In this document: positions 43,043-52,067 of the stretch, in pieces | How the letters are laid out: each line of letters begins with the position of its first letter | How positions within the stretch are numbered: the first letter of the stretch is position 1 | Source of the DNA: Holospora undulata HU1 | GTDB taxonomy: Bacteria > Pseudomonadota > Alphaproteobacteria > Holosporales > Holosporaceae | Assembly: GCF_000388175.3 (NCBI RefSeq) | Contig: NZ_ARPM03000202.1 | Coordinates: 1 to 59,427 of the forward strand | DNA: 59,427 nucleotides | Reading direction: 5' to 3' | The notes under the pieces: generated by a model | Told to the model about the DNA's origin: nothing | What the model saw: the letters and a program-made list of their open reading frames with translations, nothing else | The model's database searches: none | Position numbers and translations under genes: made by a program

Positions 43043-43270
43043 ATGCCGCTTTGGATATCAGCATTGCTGCAAGCTTTGCGCGATCTAATGCAGCCATTTT
43101 TAGCGTATATGCTGGGCAAAGAGCAACTAAGACGCAAGCAAGCAGAAGAAAATTTAGAGCTTCAGGAATCTTATGAAAAACTGGATGAACAAAATAAATC
43201 TTATCGTGATCGGGGTAAGTCTGGTCTGCTTGAGCGGCTGCGCAAGCGTAGGAATGCAGAGGCAAAGTAG
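43043..43270 (+). CDS. Probable i-spanin (Rz-like)
   Basis: 75 aa: a hydrophobic N-terminal segment (MPLWISALLQALRDLMQPFL) anchors to the inner membrane, followed by a charged coiled-coil region (GKEQLRRKQAEENLELQESY). The next gene, a small lipoprotein, overlaps it in another frame by 98 bases. This arrangement is diagnostic of Rz/Rz1 spanin pairs, which fuse inner and outer membranes in the last step of lysis. The start at ATG 43043 follows the holin stop by six bases; a GTG one codon earlier is also possible. Confidence 0.68.
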   Translation: MPLWISALLQALRDLMQPFLAYMLGKEQLRRKQAEENLELQESYEKLDEQNKSYRDRGKSGLLERLRKRRNAEAK

Positions 43271-43418
43271 CTGTCCAGCTTATCCCCGTTACACCCAAGA
43301 AGAATGGCGTAAGATCGAGCAGTCAGTGGCCGAACTGCCTGAGCAAAGCTCGCTGATCCCAGCGCTGCAAGACTACATGGATTTGCTGGATAAGCTAAAA
43401 CTTTGCCATGGGGATTAG
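43173..43418 (+). CDS. Probable o-spanin lipoprotein (Rz1-like), overlapping the i-spanin
   Basis: 81 aa beginning MKNWMNKINLIVIGVSLVCL with lipobox LSGC (Cys near residue 23): a type II signal peptide, so the mature protein is an outer-membrane lipoprotein. The following part is Pro/Glu-rich (CPAYPRYTQEEWRKIEQSVA). It starts inside the i-spanin gene in a different frame after an AGGA ribosome site. The pair should act as the final lysis step. Its stop meets the opposing glycosyltransferase gene within four bases, marking the right edge of the prophage. Confidence 0.75.
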   Translation: MKNWMNKINLIVIGVSLVCLSGCASVGMQRQSSCPAYPRYTQEEWRKIEQSVAELPEQSSLIPALQDYMDLLDKLKLCHGD

Positions 43419-44504
43419 ATAATCTGCCCTGTTGCCTCACGAATGAGCTGATCCCACTTGTGAAAAATAAGGTCGGGATGAAAACGCTCAGCGACGGTTT
43501 TTGCTTCCTCACCAAGATGCCCTCTAGTGTTTGGGTCACAGACCAACTCTTCCATCAGCGCCGCTAATTTAAGAACATCTCCCACGGGAAAAAGGCGTCC
43601 ATCCATGCCGTCTCTGACAATATCTATGTTTCCAGAGCAGTTTGATGCAATGACGGGAAGGCCTGCCGACATGGCCTCAGCTAACGCATTGGGAAAGCCT
43701 TCGTATAAAGAGGGGAACACAAATAAATCAGCCTCCACAAGTTTTTGATGAATCTCCTGTGTTGCACCGGGTAATGAGACTCTTTCCTGAAGATTTAAAG
43801 AGTTGATGAGGCTTTGCAGATGCTCTCGCTCATTACCTTCCCCATAAATCGTAAGACGCAGATGCGGATAATTTGAATAAAGTCGTGCAAAGGCTTGGAT
43901 GAGGGTATCAAACCCCTTAAACGGACATAGCCTTCCCACAGAGATGATGTGCTTTGCTTGATCGAGCGCAGTGATTTTCTGCAAAGAAGGCTTTTTAACA
44001 GCATTAGGAATGACCAAAAGATTGCGTAAATTCTTAAAAAAATCAGCTGCCGATTGCGTTTGTACCACCACTCGAAAAGCTTTTGGATATAAAATGGTCC
44101 TCAAACCTTGATAAAGAGAAGGAATCTTATGGTAAAGGGGTGCGTACGCTCTGACACAATCACAGGAGTTTTAAGCCCCACACTTGCCAGAAGGGCAGTG
44201 AGGTTCATCACATCCACAAAAGAAAGCACCACATCTGGATTAAGGGTTTTCACCGTCTTCCTTAAACAAAAAACGCGCCTGAGGATATTTCCAAGGCGCG
44301 TAAAAAAAAGGATTCATTTTGAGTTTGATCAAGTTGGATCAAACGGACCTTTGAATCTAGAGGATAAAAAGGCTTTGTATCCGGTGATGCCAAGGTAACA
44401 AGCGTTACTTGATGCCCCTTTGACACCCAATAATTGGCAAGGTCCGATAAAATTCGCTCCGCCCCGCCAGAGTTGAGGGACGATATGATAAGGGCAAGGT
44501 GCAT
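43415..44504 (-). pseudogene. Family 4 glycosyltransferase with two frameshifts
   Basis: The N-terminal part (44504-44262) is MHLALIISSLNSGGAERILS and LANYWVSKGHQVTLVTL, a GT4 N-terminal Rossmann domain. It breaks at about 44275. The continuing sequence TVKTLNPDVVLSFVDVMNLT and LLASVGLKTPVIVSERTHP lies in a second frame, and the last part (44104-43415), IPNAVKKPSLQKITALDQAK to VGRLCPFKGFDTLIQAFARL and EGFPNALAEAMSAGLPVIAS, in a third. The EGFPNALAEAM motif carries the nucleotide-sugar-binding Glu. Intact relatives add a sugar to a lipid-linked glycan in the cytoplasm. It is the only broken gene of the glycan cluster and lies at the prophage edge. Confidence 0.85.
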
Positions 44505-44514
44505 GTTTTGAATT

Positions 44515-45714
44515 CTAAACGTTTTCTAAAATACTTTTTATCTGTTTGCCAACAGCAGAAATTGAATACCTATGTCTTATATTTGACGGAACCTTTTTAG
44601 ACTTATTTTTAGAAAACTCTTCAATCATTTGCATGAGCTTATTGGGAATATCTGAGACATCTCTCGAATCAGCGACAAGAAAACCCATCTCCTCAATGAG
44701 TTTTTGAGATGTGCCAGGCGGGGTAATTCCAAAAATAGGTTTATTAGCACCTATATAATCAATCAGCTTGCTCGGAAGAAATGGACTTTTTTCTGTAGGA
44801 GCATCAATGATAAGAAGAATATCAGCTGAATGCATGAGTTCTAAAGATTTTATGTAACTTACGGCAGGATAAGTAAAAACAGTATCTTCTAGCTTAAAAA
44901 AACTAATTATATCTTTGATCGACTTTGCCTCAGAGCCAATAAACTCTACACGAAGTTGTGCGCGCTGTTCGTGGGATAGCAGCTTTAATGCTTTCAAAAA
45001 GCTGTCAGGCTGCCTGTTGCCATAAAAATTTCCGATATAACGGAGTATAATTTTTTCATTTGTATGGTCTGATTGATGAAAGTATAAAGCTTGATTAAAG
45101 ATATGTGGCAAACAAATGGATTTCTTGCGCACTTCTTCTGAGTAATACTTTGTCACAAGATCAATGGTTTCTTGTGACGTAAAAATTAGACGATCCGCAC
45201 TTTTTAAAACACTATCTTGGTAGTATTTATTTATCCATTTTGTCCAAGCATTATAATCATTGAAAATATTATCTACCCATGGGTCACTAAAATGAGCCAA
45301 CCATTTGATATGAGGAAACTTCCGTTTCAGCTTTAATCCTGCAATGTGCGTTGACATGGGGTGACCAAAAGTAATAATCACATCAGGCGATGAATCGTCA
45401 ATTAAAACGCGTGCTTTTCTAAAAAGATCGAAATGCCATAGATACTGAAAATCAGGTAAAATCTCTTTTTTGATACGGTGTCCTTTAGAGCGCTCAATAA
45501 TTTTTGTAAAATTTGACTTTGGCGCATAAACGACGTTATCAAGAGGAGTAAAACTTAAAAGAGAAGGATCACCCTCATTTTCAGGTTCTGATGTCACAAC
45601 GGTAATATTGAAATCTTTGCGCAAATACTGCACCAGATGACTGATTTGTACGGACCTTGGAAACTTTTGAGGTGGATAACAATATGTTAATAATAAAATA
45701 TTTAAGCGTTCCAT
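44515..45714 (-). CDS. Glycosyltransferase family 4
   Basis: 399 aa with a GT-B fold. The N-terminal domain begins MERLNILLLTYCYPPQKFPR and includes VIITFGHPMSTHIAGLKLKR and WLAHFSDPWVDNIFNDYN. The C-terminal domain has RYIGNFYGNRQPDSFLKALK and SLELMHSADILLIIDAPTEK, with SKLIDYIGANKPIFGI near the donor-binding loop. The usual E(x7)E pair is partly altered, so donor preference cannot be read. It overlaps the AsnB gene by 13 bases. It probably acts on the inner face of the cytoplasmic membrane. Confidence 0.85.
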   Translation of the reverse strand: MERLNILLLTYCYPPQKFPRSVQISHLVQYLRKDFNITVVTSEPENEGDPSLLSFTPLDNVVYAPKSNFTKIIERSKGHRIKKEILPDFQYLWHFDLFRKARVLIDDSSPDVIITFGHPMSTHIAGLKLKRKFPHIKWLAHFSDPWVDNIFNDYNAWTKWINKYYQDSVLKSADRLIFTSQETIDLVTKYYSEEVRKKSICLPHIFNQALYFHQSDHTNEKIILRYIGNFYGNRQPDSFLKALKLLSHEQRAQLRVEFIGSEAKSIKDIISFFKLEDTVFTYPAVSYIKSLELMHSADILLIIDAPTEKSPFLPSKLIDYIGANKPIFGITPPGTSQKLIEEMGFLVADSRDVSDIPNKLMQMIEEFSKNKSKKVPSNIRHRYSISAVGKQIKSILENV

Positions 45715-47552
45715 TTATTTATCCATCTACTTAACACAATAAGGTTCCATACTTGATGAGCGATGTGTAAGTCTCCATCTTTAAGCTTTTGCAACAAAGA
45801 GCTTAATTCATCTTTGTGAAAAAAAGTTTCTAGAGATTTTGACTCCAGGTTTTCTTTTGCAAAATCGAAAAGATCTGACTGAATCCACTTATAGGCAGGT
45901 ACAGGGAACCCTTGTTTAGGGCGAGTAATAATCTCTTTTGGAATTCTTTTTTCTGCAAAAGACCTTAAAATTCGTTTCGTTGTAAATCTACGAGCTAAAG
46001 ATCCGACCTTCCATTCCAAGGGAAGTGTTGCACACCATTCCACAAGTTTATGATCTAAAAAGGGTACACGTAATTCCAAAGATGTTGCCATACTCATTTT
46101 GTCAGCCTTCATCAACAAATCTTCAACGAGCCAGCTTTGGCAATAAGCCTGTTGGAGCTGGTCAATAGGTTCTCTTGATCGGCTTTTTCTATAGAGATCT
46201 TTGATGTATTCTCTTGAAGACTTTTGTGCAGAGAAAAGGCAAAGTTTTTTCTTTTCGTCCTCAGAGAAAATATTGGTCATATACGTGGCATTTTCCTTAA
46301 GGAAACTTATATAACCAGAAGTTGAAAGATTTTGAAGGATTGCAAAAGGTAAGCGTTTCAAAACACAAGATGGCAGAAAATTTAAAAGCTTTAGATATGA
46401 TAATTTCTTTGCAAGAACATCTAAATTATATCCTGCTAATGTCTCATCCGCCCCTTCACCAGAAAGGACAACTTTTACATGTTTGGATGCTAATTTTGAG
46501 ACAAAATAAAGAGGAATAGATGCTAAATCTGCAAGCGGCTCGTCCGCATACCAAACAAATTCGTCAATAAAGTCAGTAAATTGGTTTTGGGAAATAATAA
46601 CTTCATGATGGTTTGAACCAATGTACTCAGCCATTTTTTTTGCGTAAGGCAGTTCATTAAATTGTCCGCCATCTTCAAATCCAATGGAAAAGGTGTGAAA
46701 ATTTTTGTGCCCTAATTCAACAGCCGCCGCTGCAACACAACTGGAATCAAGACCACCACTTAAGAGAATCCCAACCGGCACATCCGAGGCGAGCAAGCGC
46801 TTTTCAACGGCTTCTAAGAAAAGGGTTTCGAATTCTTTTTCGTAATCTCTGGTTTTAACAGATTTTTCTGAGCAGAAATTAATTTCCCAGTATTTTGAAA
46901 TCGTAGATGTATGCGCAGTTAGATCATACTCTAAATAATGCCCTGGCTCTAATTTACAAACATTCTCCCAAATAGTCTCTGGGAATGGTACGTAGCGTAG
47001 CGTTAAATAATGCCACAATGACTGTTTATTAAGTTCAGGCTTTTGTGGGAGGGCTTCCAGAATTGACTTTATTTCGCTTCCAAATACAAAACTCTTTTGA
47101 TCGTGATAATAGTATAAAGGTTTGACGCCTAATCGATCCCGGATAAGAAAAACTTTTTGAATACCTGGGTCATAAAGACAGATCCCGAACATTCCTTCAA
47201 AATCATGAATTGCGGCAATTCCCTTTTGAAGATAAAGCTGTAAAATAACTTCTGTATCACAGTGGGTATGAAATTTTATACCACTTGTTTCTAATGAAGC
47301 TCTGATTTTTTTAAAATTATAAATTTCGCCATTAAAAACGATACCAACACCTGACTCTTTATCCCAAATAGGTTGATCACCACCTGCAATATCGATGATA
47401 CTAAGGCGCTGCATGCCAAAGGCAAAACCATTACGAGACCAATATCCATTCGAATCAGGACCACGATGCTCTATGACAGATAGCATTTTTTGAATAAGCT
47501 CTGTTCCTAGAGCTTGATCAAAACTCCCAACAATCCCTGCTATGCCGCACAT
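45702..47552 (-). CDS. asnB: Asparagine synthetase, glutamine-hydrolysing (AsnB)
   Basis: 616 aa. The glutaminase domain begins MCGIAGIVGSF, with Cys2 as the Ntn nucleophile, then RGPDSNGYW and IVFNGEIYN. The synthetase domain has the PP-loop VGILLSGGLDSSCVAAAAVE near residue 250 and SGEGADETLAGYN, and ends with the usual VPFLDHKLVEWC, EIITRPKQGFPVPAYKW. The family makes asparagine from aspartate, glutamine and ATP. In capsule and O-antigen clusters, members often instead amidate a sugar acid or a linked amino acid; the context favours that role, but the sequence does not decide. Confidence 0.92.
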   Translation of the reverse strand: MCGIAGIVGSFDQALGTELIQKMLSVIEHRGPDSNGYWSRNGFAFGMQRLSIIDIAGGDQPIWDKESGVGIVFNGEIYNFKKIRASLETSGIKFHTHCDTEVILQLYLQKGIAAIHDFEGMFGICLYDPGIQKVFLIRDRLGVKPLYYYHDQKSFVFGSEIKSILEALPQKPELNKQSLWHYLTLRYVPFPETIWENVCKLEPGHYLEYDLTAHTSTISKYWEINFCSEKSVKTRDYEKEFETLFLEAVEKRLLASDVPVGILLSGGLDSSCVAAAAVELGHKNFHTFSIGFEDGGQFNELPYAKKMAEYIGSNHHEVIISQNQFTDFIDEFVWYADEPLADLASIPLYFVSKLASKHVKVVLSGEGADETLAGYNLDVLAKKLSYLKLLNFLPSCVLKRLPFAILQNLSTSGYISFLKENATYMTNIFSEDEKKKLCLFSAQKSSREYIKDLYRKSRSREPIDQLQQAYCQSWLVEDLLMKADKMSMATSLELRVPFLDHKLVEWCATLPLEWKVGSLARRFTTKRILRSFAEKRIPKEIITRPKQGFPVPAYKWIQSDLFDFAKENLESKSLETFFHKDELSSLLQKLKDGDLHIAHQVWNLIVLSRWINKWNA

Positions 47553-47555
47553 AAT

Positions 47556-48419
47556 CTACAGATTCTTTGTGCCATGAAACCACAAGCTCCACCCCCACCT
47601 ACGGGCAAGAGCTTTAATGATTGGTTTAGGGATAAAAGCACTTACCACAGGTGTCATTAGTTTTAAGACACAATCAAGATCTGTTCCAAGAATACGAACG
47701 TCTGCATCCTTGCTAAATGGACTTAACAATTCAAGGCCTTCTTTTTTTGTTACTGGCCATGTATGAGGGTTTCCCTCTTCACGATGCCCATCACCGTAGC
47801 GGCTATTTAGCTCTAATGGTGTGAGAAATTTTGACTCTCTATGTAAAAAGCCCTCAACATAATCTGTCATGTACCATTGATAAAAGCTTTTACGGTTATA
47901 AAGCATAATACCAAACCCACCACCGGGTTTGAGCACACGAAAAAGTTCTTTGATGGAAAGCTCAAGATTAGGTGAGTGATGAAGCACGCCCCAAGACCAA
48001 ACATAATCAAAGGAATTATCCTCAAAAGGAAGATTATTAGCATCTTCTAAACGGATATCTGCCTTAAGATCATGCAGTTCAAATCGTCTCTTAGTTTGCT
48101 CAATTGAAGTTGGATTAAGGTCAACACCTGTGCAATTTGCACCATTTTTAGCCCAATTCATAAGCATTGTTCCAAGACCACACCCAATTTCTAAAACTTT
48201 TTTCCCCTCATAGTGATCATAGGGAAAAAGCTTATCAAAGGGTCTTTTGTTATGAAGCGGCTTATTCCAACCATAGAACTCTTGATCAATACGATCAAAA
48301 AACTCACGCGTTCCCATCTCATAGGAACCCTCTTTAAAAGCAGTTTGACCATGGGTTTCCCCATACGTCATTGGATTTTCAGCCCACCAATTTTGAATAT
48401 TTTTTTTAGTATCAATCAT
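47556..48419 (-). CDS. Class I SAM-dependent methyltransferase
   Basis: 287 aa. Motif I is KKVLEIGCGLGTMLMNWA, motif II ANNLPFEDNSFDYVWSWG, and motif III-like ELFRVLKPGGGFGIMLY. The N-terminus starts IDTKKNIQNWWAENPMTYGE, a WxxNPxxY pattern common in methyltransferases of glycan clusters. The C-terminal 70 residues carry a separate domain with HREEGNPHTWPVTKKEG. The acceptor is unknown; O-methylation of a sugar is plausible. Three bases separate it from asnB and it overlaps the upstream gene by four. Confidence 0.88.
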   Translation of the reverse strand: MIDTKKNIQNWWAENPMTYGETHGQTAFKEGSYEMGTREFFDRIDQEFYGWNKPLHNKRPFDKLFPYDHYEGKKVLEIGCGLGTMLMNWAKNGANCTGVDLNPTSIEQTKRRFELHDLKADIRLEDANNLPFEDNSFDYVWSWGVLHHSPNLELSIKELFRVLKPGGGFGIMLYNRKSFYQWYMTDYVEGFLHRESKFLTPLELNSRYGDGHREEGNPHTWPVTKKEGLELLSPFSKDADVRILGTDLDCVLKLMTPVVSAFIPKPIIKALARRWGWSLWFHGTKNL

Positions 48420-48859
48420 GATTTGAAACCTCTAAACTTATCTTTGGTGGCTACGAAAGCTCCATAAAATAGCACAAAAGGCGTTAAAAGTATTTCGGGT
48501 AAAAACGTCATCTCGAGAAAACGACGAAGCAAAAGCATTCTTCGAACAGATGGTGTAAACTCAAATACTCTTCTTCTCCCATTCAAAACTTCAACTTCGT
48601 GCTTATGAATAAGCCTACTTTCAATTTTTCTCCAGCCAAGACCAATTGAATCAGGATATAATAAGATGATTTTCCCAGGTGAACGTGTCTGATTTATATC
48701 TACGATCTCAGCATCAGGAAATTTTTCACGCAACAGATCTAGCATATATTCCTTTGATCTCGGGTTAGATCGGTGACAGACAATTCGATAAAGCTTTTGC
48801 GGCATCCACCAAGGTTTAATGTTGAAAAAAGAATCATCAAAAAGTGCGTATGTGTTCAT
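48416..48859 (-). CDS. Hypothetical glycan-cluster protein, about 147 aa
   Basis: MNTYALFDDSFFNIKPWWMP is followed by YMLDLLREKFPDAEIVDINQ, KIILLYPDSIGLGWRKIESR and a C-terminal hydrophobic segment (FLPEILLTPFVLFYGAFV), perhaps one membrane helix. No family is recognised. The start is taken at ATG 48859 (a longer frame starts at 48871). It overlaps the deacetylase-like gene upstream by 23 bases and the methyltransferase downstream by four, so it is clearly part of the operon. Confidence 0.6.
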   Translation of the reverse strand: MNTYALFDDSFFNIKPWWMPQKLYRIVCHRSNPRSKEYMLDLLREKFPDAEIVDINQTRSPGKIILLYPDSIGLGWRKIESRLIHKHEVEVLNGRRRVFEFTPSVRRMLLLRRFLEMTFLPEILLTPFVLFYGAFVATKDKFRGFKS

Positions 48860-49709
48860 ATGTTTTCTCAAGAAGTTGAGTATAGTTTACATTTTGAGCG
48901 GTCTTTAAAAGCAAAGCCATGGCTTCAAAAAACTCTGGTTTGTCGTGAATATGGCTTGGATCTCCATAAATATTAATTAGTGTTGGGTATTTACTTGTAA
49001 AATGTGCAAGTTCTTGCGCTTCTTTTGTATATTCAGAAGGTAACTTTGTTCGATCGGGAGCTGCAAAATAGGCCCATGTATCCATAATATTTAAAGGCTC
49101 TGAATATATTCCTGTAACCGGAATTTCAATAATCCCGTCTTTTTTAAATAAAGGGCCATGCTGATATGCAATCAAAGGGCTTGTTGATGTTGAAAATCTG
49201 TAGCTCAATTCATTCAAAATGCTATACAAAAATTTAAGATCTTCACGCTTTTGAAATGTTCCAAAGTGAGGTGTTCGCCATCCTTTGGCTGTGATACCTA
49301 AAACATCTTGTAATGTTTGATGGCCTAAAAGAATATCCTTTCTTAACTCTTCTTGCGACTGTTGATCATAGAAAAAACAACTTGCATGCCTTTTATGCTT
49401 TTTGTCAAAATACGTATGTTCTCGTCCGCCATGATTAATAAACTCAGCGCCTTTTTCATGAATTTTGCGGTAAACTTTTTCGCCTTTTTTTAAAAGCTCT
49501 CCAGGAACAGCATAAACAGGTGTAATGCCTATATCTAAAAGCTTTGAATGTACTTCACATGCAACTGAAACGTCTTCTTCAGTATCGCAGTCAAACGAGA
49601 GAATAAGATAAGACTGGGGCAATATCTTCTTTGCTTTGCGGGCATAAATCCTCCACATCCATTCGGGATTGATTCGGTTTATGACTTTGTAGAGAGTGGA
49701 TGGAGGCAT
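48837..49709 (-). CDS. Polysaccharide deacetylase-like protein (NodB fold)
   Basis: 290 aa. The first NodB motif is ILSFDCDTEEDVSVACEVHS (catalytic and metal Asp), the second has EFINHGGREHTYFD (His pair). Later, KGWRTPHFGTFQKREDL and IYGDPSHIHDKPEFFEAM fit motifs 3 and 5. Members remove N-acetyl groups from glycans, sometimes at the membrane outer face, but this one has no signal peptide (MPPSTLYKVINRINPEWMWR), so it probably acts in the cytoplasm on lipid-linked intermediates. It starts two bases after the SGNH gene ends. Confidence 0.8.
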   Translation of the reverse strand: MPPSTLYKVINRINPEWMWRIYARKAKKILPQSYLILSFDCDTEEDVSVACEVHSKLLDIGITPVYAVPGELLKKGEKVYRKIHEKGAEFINHGGREHTYFDKKHKRHASCFFYDQQSQEELRKDILLGHQTLQDVLGITAKGWRTPHFGTFQKREDLKFLYSILNELSYRFSTSTSPLIAYQHGPLFKKDGIIEIPVTGIYSEPLNIMDTWAYFAAPDRTKLPSEYTKEAQELAHFTSKYPTLINIYGDPSHIHDKPEFFEAMALLLKTAQNVNYTQLLEKTYEHIRTF

Positions 49710-49711
49710 AA

Positions 49712-50653
49712 CTAGATAGCTTTTTGTAATTTCTGTAACATATCCTGTTTTCCCACGAAAGGATAGAAGTGTGCAGCATCAAAGAAATTGTCCAAAGAAG
49801 TCGTTAAATTTGTATCATTATTAAAATCTATAACCTTTCCAAATATCGATTGAATTTCGGAAATCCACCTTTTGTAGGAGTACATGCCAGTTAGAGATAT
49901 TTGATGGTTTTGTAGGGACTTATGAATGGGACATATAAAAACTATAAACCTTGTATTCGGAAAAGAGGACTTAATATTTTTGAGTTGCTGAAGATAAGTG
50001 TCAGAGTATTTATAGTTCTTAAGATTATACGCAGAATAATAATCAAGTGTTTGTTTTATGGCTTCTCCACTAAGGGGACGGTGTGTTCGTCTATATTTGA
50101 TAAACTCTCTGTCGTAGTAATCCTCGGGTTTGCTGAATAATATGCTAAGGGAAGTATGGGCGACTTTTACCTTTATGTACTCTAAGGCTTTCATTAAGGA
50201 AGATGTAGCAAAATCCAAAGTTTCTTCAGTACAGAAAATTGAGGTGTTATTAAGATTGGTTGCATGAAAATCCAAAGACAAGTATATAGTTTCAGGATTC
50301 CCCTGTGTTTGGGCGAAAAACTGAAGATATGGGAGGTACTCATTAATAGAAATACCACTGACAGAAAAGTTAAAAGTTTTGTGATTTGAGGGGCTTGCAA
50401 TATCAAGGTAAGAGCTTCGTGAAGAGCCAATTAGCACAGAACGAAACTGATTTTTATGAGAGTATAAATATGAAGCTTTTATTTTCCTTTCGTTCCCCGA
50501 CAATACGTAAGGTGTTTTATCAATTTCATAGAAATTATAAGGATCCACATATAAGTTGGTAATGCCACAAAGCACACCTAAGACCGTGAGCAGTGCAAAC
50601 AGTAATAGGCTAAGTCCCTTATACGTATTAAAATTGGAAGTATATAAACTCAC
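49712..50653 (-). CDS. Membrane-anchored SGNH-like acyltransferase partner (AlgJ/DltD-like)
   Basis: 313 aa with one N-terminal membrane helix (GLSLLLFALLTVLGVLCGIT) and a large outside domain. The start of the SGNH fold is RSVLIGSSRSSYLDIASPSN (Ser near residue 77); later comes TRFIVFICPIHKSLQNH, and the C-terminal FFDAAHFYPFVGKQDM supplies the catalytic Asp-His pair. AlgJ, AlgX and DltD proteins of this design transfer acyl groups handed over by an MBOAT protein. It overlaps the MBOAT gene by 26 bases, which supports such a partnership. Confidence 0.78.
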   Translation of the reverse strand: MSLYTSNFNTYKGLSLLLFALLTVLGVLCGITNLYVDPYNFYEIDKTPYVLSGNERKIKASYLYSHKNQFRSVLIGSSRSSYLDIASPSNHKTFNFSVSGISINEYLPYLQFFAQTQGNPETIYLSLDFHATNLNNTSIFCTEETLDFATSSLMKALEYIKVKVAHTSLSILFSKPEDYYDREFIKYRRTHRPLSGEAIKQTLDYYSAYNLKNYKYSDTYLQQLKNIKSSFPNTRFIVFICPIHKSLQNHQISLTGMYSYKRWISEIQSIFGKVIDFNNDTNLTTSLDNFFDAAHFYPFVGKQDMLQKLQKAI

Positions 50654-52067
50654 TCAAGTCATCCATTTTATATAAGCAGACTAAGAACGTTAAAAATAAG
50701 GAAATTAATATCCACATTCGGGGATTTCCGTGTTTCTCTACGGTTTCTTGAGAATTTGGAAAGAAGAAAGCGATGACTGCGCACATTGCAATAAAAGCAA
50801 TCTCCGACTTTCCAAAAAAATATGGCATAGGAGATACAGGGAAAGGAAGTTTTTGCTCAAGGTTTTTCCAACCATCAGGAATTATAAATAACTCTTGAAC
50901 ATTAAAGAGATATTTGTAGTATGAAATTGCTGCGCTCAGGCTTTCACTTCGAAATAAGACCCAACCCAAAAGAACGAGAAAAAATGTAAAGCCTACTTTA
51001 CCCCCCCCCATTGACCTTGAGATTTTTCGTGTGGAAGATAGCAAGTGATTTGCGACCAAAAGTAACCCGTGGTACAAACCCCAGAATAAAAATGTCCAGT
51101 TGGCACCGTGCCACATACCGCCAATGGCCATGGTGATTATAAGATTTGCGTGTCGCCTTAGTTTTCCCTTTCTGTTGCCACCCAAAGGTATATAAAGATA
51201 GTCTCTTAAAAATGCGGATAGAGACATATGCCAACGACGCCAAAATTCTATGATGTTGAATGCTTTGTAGGGAGATGCAAAGTTTTTGGGAAGATCAAAA
51301 TTGAAAAATTTCGATATCCCAATGGCCATGTCCGAGTAACCAGAAAAATCAAAATATAATTGAAAGCTATAAGCTAGAATCCCACACCAGCATTCAAGAG
51401 GATATACATGCTCTCCTTGCGCAACTGCTTGGAATACTGGTTTGACGTAGGGAATCAAATTATCTGCTAGTAAAATTTTTTTTGAAAGACCAGTAACGAA
51501 AAAGATCAATCCTTGGAAAATATTCTTGTAATCAGTTCGGTAGAGGGTTTTATCTGCAAACTGTGCAAGCATGTCTTTGTGGTGCAGAATAGGTCCTGCA
51601 ATTAAATGCGGAAAATAAGTTACGAATAGGAAGTAAGAGATAAAGCTTTTGTCTTTGTGGGCTTTGCCATTCCAGGTATCAACAAGATAGGCAATTTGTG
51701 TGAATGTATAAAAAGATATCCCAAGAGGGATAATATCATTCCAATGGATGCTTGTGATTTTGAGCGTGTGTATAAACACAAGGTCATAATACTTAAAGAA
51801 GAAAATTAGAGAAAGATTAAAAACAACGCCTGAAATGAGCCATACTTTTTTTCTTGTTCTATCTATTACTGATCCAAGAAGATAATTTGCTGTAATTGAA
51901 ATGAGCATCAGGGGAAGATACTCGAGCGCCATAAAACTATAGAAAACAATGGAAGCCAGACACAACACAAGCTTAGGCACGATCTGATTGAAACATACAG
52001 AAAATCTATACATTCCAGTCAATATGGGCATAAAAACGTATATAAAAATGTATGAGTTAAAGAGCAC
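50628..52067 (-). CDS. MBOAT family O-acyltransferase (AlgI/DltB-like)
   Basis: 479 aa with about ten membrane helices. Markers are IPLGISFYTFTQIAYLVDTW, YFPHLIAGPILHHKDM, FQLYFDFSGYSDMAIGISKF, then EFWRRWHMSLSAFLRDYLYI and the catalytic His in GGMWHGANWTFLFWGLYHG. It should pass an acyl group, usually acetyl, across the inner membrane to modify an exported glycan, together with the SGNH protein encoded next to it. It overlaps wecB by 11 bases. Confidence 0.92.
   Translation of the reverse strand: MLFNSYIFIYVFMPILTGMYRFSVCFNQIVPKLVLCLASIVFYSFMALEYLPLMLISITANYLLGSVIDRTRKKVWLISGVVFNLSLIFFFKYYDLVFIHTLKITSIHWNDIIPLGISFYTFTQIAYLVDTWNGKAHKDKSFISYFLFVTYFPHLIAGPILHHKDMLAQFADKTLYRTDYKNIFQGLIFFVTGLSKKILLADNLIPYVKPVFQAVAQGEHVYPLECWCGILAYSFQLYFDFSGYSDMAIGISKFFNFDLPKNFASPYKAFNIIEFWRRWHMSLSAFLRDYLYIPLGGNRKGKLRRHANLIITMAIGGMWHGANWTFLFWGLYHGLLLVANHLLSSTRKISRSMGGGKVGFTFFLVLLGWVLFRSESLSAAISYYKYLFNVQELFIIPDGWKNLEQKLPFPVSPMPYFFGKSEIAFIAMCAVIAFFFPNSQETVEKHGNPRMWILISLFLTFLVCLYKMDDLSEFIYFQF

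Larger units (their letters stand above)
7807..43418. mobile_element. Decayed prophage with lambda-like head and P2-like contractile tail
   Basis: The extent is set by the recombinase module on the left and the spanin gene on the right. The order is integration module, repressor plus unknown gene pair, leftward replication operon, control region, then rightward terminase-head-baseplate-fibre-sheath-tube-lysis genes. Head genes follow lambda order and tail genes follow P2 order. Tape measure, gpU/X/D homologues and an endolysin are missing, and many structural genes are broken, so the element should not make particles. Exact attachment sites were not found. Confidence 0.85.

Noticed and set aside
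24197-43418. Domesticated contractile injection system or tailocin
   Set aside because: Head genes are present, and sheath, baseplate and tube genes are broken with no tape measure, so no working device is expected.
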